NCBI GenBank assembly: GCA_001972305.1
Contig: BDDD01001503.1
Location: forward strand, 93,678 to 157,677
Origin: Cephalotus follicularis
Lineage: Eukaryota; Streptophyta; Magnoliopsida; Oxalidales; Cephalotaceae
Length of the DNA stretch: 64,000 nt
Direction of reading: 5' to 3'
The notes under the pieces were generated by a model. The model was not told the DNA's origin, ran no database searches, and was given only the letters and a program-made list of their open reading frames with translations. Positions 55,685 to 64,000 of the stretch are shown here, piece after piece (the stretch's first letter is position 1; every line of letters begins with the position of its first letter). The position numbers and the translations under genes are program-made.

Positions 55685-57015
55685 TGAACTTTTTGCAATT
55701 TTAATCTAACAAAACAATGAACAAGTAAATCAAGCAATAACAATAAAATCAACAATTTAAAGAGAGAGAGTTAGAGTGTTTGCAAACACTATTTTTAGAG
55801 TGGTTCGGCATAACTCTTGCCTACGTCCACTTTTCCCAAGGATCTCCTTGAGTTTCCACTAATCTCCGAATACAATTCCGGGTGCTATTTGGTACACCTT
55901 TGTGATTGAACTCAATCACTTACAACTCTCTTGGGTTCACTCCCCAATTTCTTTTAGGGTTCACTCCCCTTTTACAATCAAAGTAGATAAAATAGTGTTT
56001 CGATCTAAACCTCTCACAAGGTTGGATTTTACAAGATAAATTCGCTCAATTTAAGAGAAAACAGAAATGGGCTAAGATATAAGATTGAAGCTTTTTGAGA
56101 ACTTTAGAGCACTTGAGCTTTTGTGGAACTAGAATGCTTGAATTGATCTCTCTCTTGTTGTTGTGTAATTCTCTTGTTATTTCTCTATTAATTCTCTCTT
56201 CTTGTCTTCTCAGAAGGTTTTGAATCTTCCTTTATATAGACAAAAAGTCTTGTAGCCGTTGCATAAATCCTGGGAACTTTAGATATAAAAATGTGTTGAT
56301 GCAACTTTGTTTTTGTGTCTGCTGAGATGAAGATGTCGATGTCTTTAGAAAGACGTCGATGTCTTTGTCTGTTACTAGCCGTTGTAAGTGCGTTAACTAG
56401 CCGTTCCTTAATTCCTGGGTCAATCAATTTAAAAAGACGTCGATGTCTTTTATAGGCGTCGATGTCTTTTCTATGAATGTATCCAGGCATTTGAAGTTAT
56501 GTGCATCACATCGACTTCTTCTTCAAGGGTCGATGTCTTTTCTGGCTTTTTCAGTTGAGTCTAGAAACACGTCGATGTCTAAGGAAAGGGATCGATGTCT
56601 TTTGTTGGACGTCGATGTCTTCTCAAACAAGGATCGATGTCTTCACTCAAAATCGACCTGTAACTTTGGTAGCTCAAGACGTCGATGTCTTCTTGAAAGG
56701 GATCGATGTCTTTTGTTTGGACGTCGATGTCTTTACATATAAGGATCGATGTCTTTGCTCAAATTCGACCTGTAACTTTGGTGCACTAAAGACGTCGATG
56801 TCTTCCTGCAAAGGGATCAATGTCTTTCACCAAAAGTGGCCTGTAACTTTGGTATGTCAAAAGCGTCGATGTCTTCATGAATAGGGATCGACGTCTTTTC
56901 TATGCAGCTGTCTTTTGCCTTTTGTGACACTTTCTAACATCTTGCACATTAAGTGAACTTTGTTAAATGCAAATATGTTATCATCAAAACTAGGATTGAG
57001 ACTAAATCGTTAACA
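55685..57015 (-). mobile_element. SIRE-type copia solo LTR, TSD CCTTG
   Basis: It is 1331 bp, bounded by CCTTG (55680-55684 and 57016-57020). On the complement it begins TGTTAACGATTTAGTCTCAA and has TTTTGATGATAACATATTTG, as in the LTR at 59555. A TATATAAAGG box lies at about 56239-56229 and the GACGTCGATGTC array (56330-56900) is upstream of it. The other end has a GGGAGTGAACCC-type segment. No internal sequence remains. Confidence 0.92.
56330..56900 (-). repeat. Palindrome array in the SIRE solo LTR
   Basis: About eighteen copies of GACGTCGATGTCTTT or GGATCGATGTCTT, spaced 20-45 bases, in the U3 part. Longer repeats (ACCTGTAACTTTGG with flanking palindromes) recur about three times, so the array grew partly by duplication of 100-bp blocks. 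Confidence 0.8.
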
Positions 57016-58542
57016 CCTTGATATCCTCCTATTGGTTTTATTATAGTAAAAAGGTAGTTGTACTTTATGAATAATGTACGAATACTTCATTCTTTGACAC
57101 CCTCTTCGATGAATTCAGTTTTGTTTTATGAATATGATTCCTTCGATTTTATGAACTCCGTTATGCTCCGAACTTTGATATGTTTAGAAATAAAATCAGT
57201 ATGATATTTTTGTGAAAATGAATATTTTCTAACTTTATAATTTGGTTCTGAAATGTTTACGAAATGTTATGCAATCGTCACTTTATTTTGAAAATAAATA
57301 AGATGATTTTCCGTTTATGAAAGTATAATGATTTTGATAAGGAACATGACTTCTACTATCGAAGTGTGTTAAATCAACATGACTTTCACATTAGGAAGTA
57401 TGTTACCTTTGAATAAGGATATACAGAGATATTTCTCACCTATGGGGCGTACCATAGGCATGTCGTAGGCCTGGCACCGGGACATGACACTTCCGTAGCT
57501 GTGTATTAGTCTACGACATCTCTCTATGTTATGAATAAATCCCATGAGGTGGATTTATGGATCTGTTATGTATGATAGAGGCGTATGGGTTAATCCTAGG
57601 ATATGTTAAGGATTAGGATATTGGGGATTGATTGTGTAGTGCCGTACACGTCTGTCTGTCGGAGCATATGGGCCTTGCAAACCCCTTGCACTTATGCATA
57701 TGTATATGTACTTTGGATCTCCATGATGAGATTTCATAATCGGATAAATCTCTGTTATATGTTTTGGATCTCTATGATGAGATATCGGAATCGGATAAGT
57801 TTTGTTTTGAAAACTTTAACTCGGGTAATGTTAAAGAAATTTTGAATATTGTTTCGGATACCGTTTTGAATTTTAGATTTGGCTTTGAAACTTGGATTAT
57901 GCTTTAAAAATCATATTTTGTTTTCGGATATCGTTTTGAAAATTGGTTAACACTTGAAATTTGGATATTGGTTTTGAATTGATAGAATTGTTTATGTAAC
58001 TGCTTTCCTTCGTTTCTGAATTAATGTTGAATTATTTTATACATGAGATATATGACATTTTAAAGGTTCAGGTATTTTATGTTCTTTAAAGTGTCGTCTT
58101 ATGTTTTATGACTCTATATCCGTACTGAGGTTTGCTCAGCTGTGTTTTTTTTTCATGTTGCAGGTATTCTGGGACAGCATCTGGGAAACGTGTGATGAGA
58201 GAGATGTCACTTATGTCTGAGGATCACTTAGGAGATGGATTCGTTTATGTTTAGTTATTTTATGGTCATGCTAGGACCCCTTTTGAACAATGTTATGCCT
58301 TTCAGTTTATGACCTTGGATTATGTTTAAGTTTTTGGTTTATGTTTAAGTTTTCAGTTTATGAATAAAGTTTCAGACTATATCTTAGATTATAAATGTTA
58401 TGTTTAGACCATCACACATTTGAATAAAAGATAAACTAAAATTTTGATAAAACGAATAAAATCGAGCCTTGATATATGTATACGTTATGTTCAGTTTTGG
58501 ATTAGGAAACCGTAACGACTCCAGCCGTTCGGGGGTGTTACA

Positions 58543-59100
58543 TAGGAGCCTTACCGGGTACCAGATCAATCACAAACTCCATGCTCCTCCTGGGTGGTAA
58601 AGACACCAAATTTGCAGGGAATATATCAGGGAATTCATTCACAATAGGAACCTCTCCCAAACTCTTACCTTTCTCCCTTCTTCTGTCAACCACATGCGCC
58701 AGAAACCCTTCAAACCCTTTCTCCAGATATCTCGATGCATGAATAAATGATATAATCGGCTTCAAGAACCCTTTGTCTCCCTTGAACTGAGATGTAGTTC
58801 CATCGGGTAAGCAAAAATCCACAGTCTTGTTGTAAAAGTCCATGTGTGCACGATAAGCTGATAACCGGTCCATACCTAAGATGACGTCAAAATCATGATT
58901 GAGCAGTACAATCAAATATGCGTACACTGGAATACCTGCCATAGAAATCTTGCAACCCCTATACACCGAATCTGTACACATGGAACCCCTAACAGGTGTA
59001 CTCACATCGAGAACATATGGCATGCAATCAAGAGGCATATTCAAACATGATGCAAATCGGAAGCAATAAAAGAATGCTATGCTCCCGAATCCATCAACAC
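58543..59100 (-). pseudogene. Gypsy element 2 protease
   Basis: The complement reads MDSGA at about 59093-59080, the catalytic site, immediately followed by TAG where the family has Ser (then HSFIA). It continues VLDVSTPVRGSM, FDVILGMDRLSA (Trp to Arg) and [13 protein letters not shown], which leads into RT. The frame is broken by the solo LTR at 58542. Role in life: cutting the polyprotein into particle components. Confidence 0.8.
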
Positions 59101-59554
59101 TCTAGCAGAAAAACCGTAAACATACATAGTACCTCCCACAATAGAAGAAGACTCTGGAACCTCTGTCTGGGTGAGAATGAAAACTCTACCTTTCACGACA
59201 CCTTTGCCGGTATCTCTTAGCTGTGACGGTCCAGCGACAGTTACACTGCCACTCGCTGGCCCTGTAGGTGCTGTCGTCTGGCCCTTCGGGCAATCCCTCT
59301 CCATGTGGCCAGATTCCCCACATCTCATGCACAACCCTTTATTCAACCAAGAGTCTCTCTGAATGTGACCCATACGACTGCAGGCAGAACAAGCTCCAGG
59401 CCTCATGTTACTCCCTTGACTGGCAGACTGATTGGATCTATTCTTTGGTGACTTTGTTGGAGAACCGCTGCCCTGCCATTTCGATGATGCTGGCCTAGAC
59501 TAAGTAGAGGTCTGTTTACCCTGTTGTAGTCGGGCCCTCTCGGCTCGGTCTTTA
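59101..59554 (-). pseudogene. Gypsy element 2 Gag C-terminal zinc knuckles
   Basis: Two knuckles are visible: CSACSRMGHIQRDS (about 59388-59350, last Cys replaced by Ser) and CMRCGESGHMERDC (about 59325-59285, intact CX2CX4HX4C). They are followed by a Pro/Thr/Gly-rich linker to the protease. The rest of Gag would continue on the far side of the SIRE element that inserted at 59555, beyond this window. Confidence 0.8.
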
Positions 59555-60839
59555 TGTTGACGATTTAGTCCCAATCCTTGTTTTGATGATAACATATTTG
59601 CATTTGACAAGTTTACTTGATGTGCAAGAAATTACAAGTTCAATACCAAGGCAAAATACCATCTGCAGAAGAAGACATCGACTCTCAAGAAATGACATCG
59701 ACGTCCGTACAAGAAGACATCGATCCCTTCCAAAAAGACATCGACGTCTTTAGTGCAAGATCAAATTATAATGAAGACATCGTCCTTCCAGTAATGACAT
59801 CGACGTCCGTACAGAAAGACATCGACTCCTTTATAAAAGACATCGACGTCTTCAGTGACAGAATCTACTGTTCAAAATGTGCAATAAAGACATCGATCCC
59901 TACATGCAAAGACATCGACGTCAGTACAAAAGACATCGACACCTTTCCATAGACATTGACGCCTTTCTAGAGCTACCTGCATTTCCCAGAAAAGACATCG
60001 ACCCCTACAGAAGAAGTCGATGTGATGCTCAAAGTTTCAATACCTGGACATTTCCCAGAAATGACATCGACGCCTTTAAAAAGACATCGACGTCTTTTTA
60101 AATGGTTTGACCCGAGAAACATGGAACGGCTAGTTGGCGCACTTTCAACGGCTAATAACGGAAAAGAGATCGACGCCTTTCTAAAGAAGTCGACGTCTTT
60201 ATGTCAGCAGGAGACAATATTCAAAGATTGCAACTACACATTTTTAAATCAAAGCTTCAATGAATTATGCAACGGCTACAAATCTTTTATGCCTATAAAA
60301 GGAAGACTGAAACCTCAGAAGCAAATAGAGAACAACACTGAACTACATCAATTCAACAAGAATCACACAATCAAGAGAGATTTCATATTCAAGCATTCTA
60401 GTGTGCAAAAAGCTCAAAGTGCTCAATAGTGTTCTAACAAGCTTCTAAGCCTTATCCTTTGAAATTTTCTGAGTGTTTCATATTGAGAGCTGTATTATTC
60501 ATATCAACCTATTTGAGAGGTTATCTTGTAAACACTTTCACATTTTACTTGTAAAAGAGGAGAATCCTCTAAGGTCTTGAGGTCAAGGTCTTGTGATTGA
60601 GGTCAATCACGAAGTTGTAAGGTGTAACGAATTGCTGCCTTAATCAATTCGAGAAAGTGAAAACTCAAGGAGCTCCCTTGGGAAAAGTGGACATAGGCAA
60701 GAGTTAGCCGAACCACTCTAAATTCGGAGAAGTTTTTCTTTCCCTTCACTATTTACTTTGAAAGTTTTTAAATTTCCGATATTTACTTCAATATTCAATT
60801 CACCCCCCCCTCTTGTATATTGCAAGAGTGTTTATTTCA
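59555..60839 (+). mobile_element. 5' LTR of SIRE-type copia element 2
   Basis: It begins TGTTGACGATTTAGTCCCAA and ends about TTTATTTCA at 60839, followed by the primer site. TATAAAAGG lies at 60294-60302. The array of GACATCGACGTC palindromes (59660-60200) fills the U3 upstream of it. The transcript leader includes CACCCCCCCCTCTTG near the end, as in element 1. The element runs off the right window edge. Confidence 0.88.
59660..60200 (+). repeat. Palindrome array in SIRE LTR 2
   Basis: About twenty copies of AAGACATCGACGTC(T/C) or half-sites AAGACATCGA(C/T)CCC, spaced 15-40 bases, ending about 100 bases upstream of the TATA box. Confidence 0.8.
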
Positions 60840-60841
60840 AT

Positions 60842-60855
60842 TGGTATCAGAGAGG
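60842..60855 (+). promoter_or_regulatory. Primer binding site of SIRE element 2
   Basis: TGGTATCAGAGAGG just after the 5' LTR, complementary to initiator tRNA-Met over the first eleven bases. It lies about 40 bases upstream of the gag ATG at 60897. Confidence 0.9.
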
Positions 60856-60896
60856 TTAATCTTATTTCTTAATTGTTAGAGATTACAAAGATCCTT

Positions 60897-62537
60897 ATGG
60901 AATTGAATATGTCAAACAAGGAAAGCATATCCATCTCAAAGCCTCCATTTTTCGATGGAAACAACTATAGTCATTGGAAGGCAAAGATGACTATATTTAT
61001 TCAAGCTCTTGACTTCAACCTATGGGACATCATTATTGACGGCCCAGAACTTCCTCACATCATCTCGCAAGAAGGTATCAAAACCCTCAAACCGAGAAGC
61101 TCATATACGGATGATGATCGCAAGAAGGTACAATTAAATGCTAAAGCAAAACACGTTATTATATGTGCCTTAAATTCAAATGAATTCAATAGAGTATCAT
61201 CATGTGCTACCGCAAAAGAGATGTGGGATAGATTAGAGGTTACCTACGAAGGAACCAACCAAGTCAAGGATGCAAAAATAAATATGCTTGTAAGAGAATA
61301 CGAAATGTTCTCTATGAAGGAAAACGAAAACATTTTCGGTATGTTTGTTAGATTTACAAATATTATTAATTCTTTACAATCTTTGAATAAATGCTACACT
61401 AATAGTGAGATGGTAAGAAAGATACTTAGGTGTCTACCGAAAAGTTGGATGCCTAAAGTTACGGCTATAGAGGAAGCTAAAGACCTCAACACCTTGCCGC
61501 TTGAAGAACTTCTTGGATCACTCATGACACATGAAATGACCATCAAAAACCATGAGGATGATGAAGAACAAGATAAAAAGAAGAAGAAAGTCATTGCATT
61601 CAAGTCATCTACACCGAACTCAAGTGAAGAAGATAGTGACGATGAAATGGCTTTAATCACAAGAAGATTCAAGAAGTATCTAGCAAAGAAAAGGTTTGGG
61701 AACAAACAATTCAAGAAGACATTCCCCTCAAAATCCGAAGCAAAGAAAGAAGAAATAGTTTGTTTCGAATGCAATAAACCCGGACATTACAAGAGTGAAT
61801 GCCCAAGATTGAAGAAAGCAAAAGACACTATCAAAAAGAAGAAGGCTATGCTTGCTACTTGGTCGGATAGTGATGAATCAAGTTCCGAAGAAGAAGAAGA
61901 CCAAGAAGTAGCACAAATAGCATTGATGGCTATCAATGATAGTGATAAGGATGAATATGAAGATGAAGATGAGAATGAGGTAAGTGAACTTCTTGAATTA
62001 CTTGAGAAATTCAGTTTAGAAAACAATTCTCTTAAAAAGGCCATCAAAGCACTTAATAAAGAAAATGCTAGTATAAAACATGAATTAGAATGCTTATCTA
62101 ATAAGTCACTAGATGATAAGATTATTTCTTTAGAAAAAGAAAATGAGACTTTAAAAGTTGAAATTGATGCTCTTAAAAAGACTTTTTCAAAATTTTCAAA
62201 TAGTAGTGAAAAACTTGATAAACTCTTAGGTCTTCAAAGATGTGTGTTTAACAAGGCTGGCCTAGGTTATGATGAGATGAATAATGTTAAACATTTTCAA
62301 AAATATCTTGAAAAGAAGGATAATCAAAAGATCTCATCTAGCATGACTTGTAATTATGGCAATAAATATGGCCACACTACACACACTTGCTATCGCAAGA
62401 AAAATGACATGCACAAGAAAAACTTGTTATTGAAAAATAAATTGTTGAAGTTAAGAACTATATGGGTTCCTAAAGGAACATTTTTTACTAACCCCCCCGG
62501 ACCCAAAGCAACTTGGGTACCAAAGTCTCCAACATAA
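60897..62537 (+). CDS. gag: SIRE-type copia Gag, 546 aa
   Basis: The start is ATG at 60897, the first in the frame after the primer site. Residues about 15-210 form the copia Gag region (PPFFDGNNYSHWKAKM, WDRLEVTYEGTNQVKDAKIN, ILRCLPKSWMPKV). A Lys/Ser-rich linker leads to a zinc knuckle CFECNKPGHYKSEC (about residue 288, intact CX2CX4HX4C), an acidic stretch (about 320-365) and a coiled coil (about 365-445). A second knuckle near residue 485, CNYGNKYGHTTHTC, has Gly in place of the second Cys. The frame is open to TAA at 62535. Long Gags with coiled coils are typical of the SIRE/Maximus lineage. It forms the cytoplasmic particle. Protease follows in another frame. Confidence 0.9.
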   Translation: MELNMSNKESISISKPPFFDGNNYSHWKAKMTIFIQALDFNLWDIIIDGPELPHIISQEGIKTLKPRSSYTDDDRKKVQLNAKAKHVIICALNSNEFNRVSSCATAKEMWDRLEVTYEGTNQVKDAKINMLVREYEMFSMKENENIFGMFVRFTNIINSLQSLNKCYTNSEMVRKILRCLPKSWMPKVTAIEEAKDLNTLPLEELLGSLMTHEMTIKNHEDDEEQDKKKKKVIAFKSSTPNSSEEDSDDEMALITRRFKKYLAKKRFGNKQFKKTFPSKSEAKKEEIVCFECNKPGHYKSECPRLKKAKDTIKKKKAMLATWSDSDESSSEEEEDQEVAQIALMAINDSDKDEYEDEDENEVSELLELLEKFSLENNSLKKAIKALNKENASIKHELECLSNKSLDDKIISLEKENETLKVEIDALKKTFSKFSNSSEKLDKLLGLQRCVFNKAGLGYDEMNNVKHFQKYLEKKDNQKISSSMTCNYGNKYGHTTHTCYRKKNDMHKKNLLLKNKLLKLRTIWVPKGTFFTNPPGPKATWVPKSPT

Positions 62538-62554
62538 ATTCTCTTGTTTTGTAG

Positions 62555-62872
62555 GTGTCACCAAAGAGAAATCGTTGGTACCTCGATAGTGGTTGTTCCA
62601 AGCACATGACGGGTAATAAACGCCTATTTATAACTTGGAAACCGAAAGACGGAGGAAACGTAACCTTTGGAGACAATACAAAAGGACAAATTGTTGGAAC
62701 CGGCTCTATAGGTAATAAAGATATCTCTATTTCTAATGTATTGCATGTAAAAGGACTCAAACACAATCTCTTGAGCATAAGTCAATTATGTGACAAGAAT
62801 TGTAGAGTTATTTTTGAAAATACTTCATGTAGAGTTGTAGACAACAACAATAACGCTACTAAGTTTATTGGA
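62555..62872 (+). CDS. pol: SIRE-type copia protease, start of pol
   Basis: After a 17-base gap from the gag stop and in a different frame comes SPKRNRWYLDSGCSKHMTG, with the aspartic protease site DSG (about 62584-62592). VTFGDNTKGQIVGTG and LKHNLLSISQLCDKN follow, the standard copia protease blocks. How pol is expressed relative to gag is unclear (frameshift, or a lesion in this copy). Recognisable + strand coding stops at KFIG (62872). The continuation is present but written in reversed letter order. Confidence 0.85.
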
Positions 62873-64000
62873 GATTATGGAACAACTTACAGTGGTTACT
62901 ACCGAAGTACACCCACCAGAGATTGTTGGAACATTCAGAATAGATATTCAAGAAAAACCATCGATAGGAATCCAAATTGTAGATACAGAGTGGCTTCCAG
63001 GTACTTTTAGATATGATAGTACGTGTACACTTCTTCTTAGTACGTTGAGTAGTTTTTTTTGTACGTATCTAAGAAGATGATTATTTCATGCGAATAACTT
63101 TGTAGATATTCGAAATGATCTTTCCCTCATCGGTTCTTTATATGGAAGTAGGCGAAATCTTAGTTTGAATGGTTCAACTAGAAAAGGTAACAACACATAC
63201 TTCGTAAATGTAGGCTTCCGTGCTTTCATTGATTATAATCCGAAAGAGAGGAAGGTATTGAGCATACCTCAGAAAAACTCTTATCCGGAATAACTACAAG
63301 ATAAGTTTTATATCGTACGCCACAAACACCGAAGCCGGGTTTTTATGAAACCATTTAGTAAAAGCGTTTCGTAACAAGATCAGTAAAGAAGTTTTCAAGA
63401 TAAAGAGGAAAGTTGTTGAGGTAAAACAACTCCTCAGGATCCCCAACTTTTAAGTACAAATTTTGGTAAAAATTACGTTATTAGTAGTTTTTATAATAAA
63501 AGTTTAAGAAACGGTACCAGTGAGGATTAAAAGTTTTATCTTTCAGGAAAAAGAAAAACTTGTTAAAATGTTTTTAACCGTTTCTTCCATTTTCAAAGTG
63601 AAAATACACGGTTTTTTATTTGGGTACACATGGATCACATTAGTAGTTGTTATTGTATCCGTATTCTAAATGGAGGATTCGAAGAATACAAATAACCAGG
63701 TTTTTCCAGGTATACCTCATCAAGCTCACCGGATCTTCAACGTTGTTACAACCATCCAAATTTTGAACGAGAATAAACGAAAGGAACAACCGTTCGTAGT
63801 GTGTTAAATAGAAAAACTTTTGAGTTAAAACCTTCTGGAAATTGATCCAGTACAAAGTTTTTAAAACGTTACCAAGAGTATGAGTGTACAGGTTCGGAAG
63901 ATACGGTGTAGGTTGATAGAAGTAAATTCCTCTGTTCCGTAAAATGTAAAACTAAAACTTCCAGTAAATTTAATTATTGTATTTGTAACGGAAGAGAAAC
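62873..64000. other. Mirror-reversed segment containing copia integrase
   Basis: Neither the + strand nor its reverse complement encodes a known protein here. Reading the + strand letters backwards from 64000 to 62873, without complementing, gives an open copia pol frame. It has GAG-pre-integrase MWHRRLGHVSM, zinc-finger LCDACQQGK, and the three catalytic blocks HMDLFGP, RSDHGKEFEN and GVVERRNRTFEEM. KTPYELW and FLGYS follow, then, after one frame change near 63000, HPHEAIIGD. The first backwards codons (Q-R-E-G-N-V-Y) join in frame to KFIG at 62872. The reversed block therefore ends at, or continues past, the window edge. Natural inversion gives the reverse complement, not this. Confidence 0.93.

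Larger units (their letters stand above)
54226..58542 (+). mobile_element. Solo LTR, same family as 13691-16453, with a nested SIRE solo LTR
   Basis: It starts TGTAATACCCC and ends GGGGGTGTTACA, with flanks TAGAA (54221-54225) and TAGGA (58543-58547), a 5-bp duplication with one mismatch. Without the nested SIRE LTR it is about 2.99 kb. It shares the CACCTATGGGGCGTACCATA block and the TCCGTACTGAGGTTTGCTCAG block with the copy at 13691. Unlike that copy it has a CAGTCGACTG cluster at 55190-55380. It disrupts RT of gypsy element 2. Confidence 0.9.

Noticed and set aside
45760-60200. CRISPR-like arrays
   Set aside because: The repeats are short imperfect palindromes with irregular spacing inside plant LTRs, and no cas genes exist; the host is eukaryotic.
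62868-63290. Forward open frames reading like novel proteins (for example VTTEVHPPEIVG and VNVGFRAFIDYNP)
   Set aside because: They lie in the mirror-reversed block; the backwards reading gives a complete copia integrase, so the forward frames are chance.
62873-64000. Ordinary inversion of the copia element
   Set aside because: The reverse complement does not encode copia pol; only the uncomplemented reversal does.

Overview
This window is AT-rich nuclear DNA from a flowering plant, most likely a eudicot. The evidence is a spliced ankyrin-repeat gene of plant type, Ty1/copia and Ty3/gypsy elements primed by initiator-tRNA-Met sites, an L1-type LINE, a CACTA transposon remnant, and solo LTRs with 5-bp target duplications. 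No bacterial, organellar or rRNA sequence was seen. It is a graveyard of nested retrotransposons with one recognisable, incomplete host gene.

Layout. 1-846: copia RT/RNase H fragment (-). 1842-3583: 5' part of an ITN1-like ankyrin gene (-), whose first part resembles a copia Gag (UBN2). 4118-10630: long-TIR foldback element split by a gypsy-type solo LTR (4387-10379), itself split by a 5'-truncated LINE (6186-9239). 10631-12900: little coding, a possible orphan promoter and an LTR scrap. 12900-18495: decayed Athila/Tat-like element (-) split by solo LTR 13691-16453. 19408-22003: CACTA remnant with a captured ERGIC3-like exon. 22008-23774: deleted copia element with its 3' LTR. 23775-36638: gypsy (Tekay-like) fragments enclosing a large non-autonomous LTR element (24214-31801). 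36818-49008: SIRE-type copia element interrupted by a complete gypsy element on the - strand (36906-46789, TSD AAAAT), itself interrupted by solo LTR 40815-42614. 49009-59554: a second - strand gypsy element interrupted by solo LTR 54226-58542, which carries a SIRE solo LTR (55685-57015). 59555-64000: a fresher SIRE-type copia element (LTR, PBS, gag, protease).

Two observations stand out. First, 62873-64000 is mirror-reversed: neither strand encodes anything recognisable, but the + strand letters read backwards from 64000, without complementing, encode copia integrase that joins in frame to the protease ending at 62872. No known biological process does this, so it is probably a data artefact. 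Second, at least ten LTRs or LTR fragments of several families, both copia and gypsy, carry arrays of short palindromes. Most are built on a GTCGAC core with family-specific arms (GACGTCGACGTC, AGCGTCGACGCT, CAGTCGACTG, and a GTTAAC/GTCAAC variant). In the copia LTRs the arrays lie upstream of the TATA box; in gypsy LTRs with a visible TATA box they lie downstream, in transcribed sequence.

Only the ankyrin gene would have a host role; the element genes encode Gag, protease, reverse transcriptase, RNase H and integrase. Most are visibly broken by stops, frameshifts, deletions or insertions. Solo LTRs outnumber complete elements, which points to long-term recombinational loss. All readings were made by eye, so splice sites and element ends are inferred from motifs.
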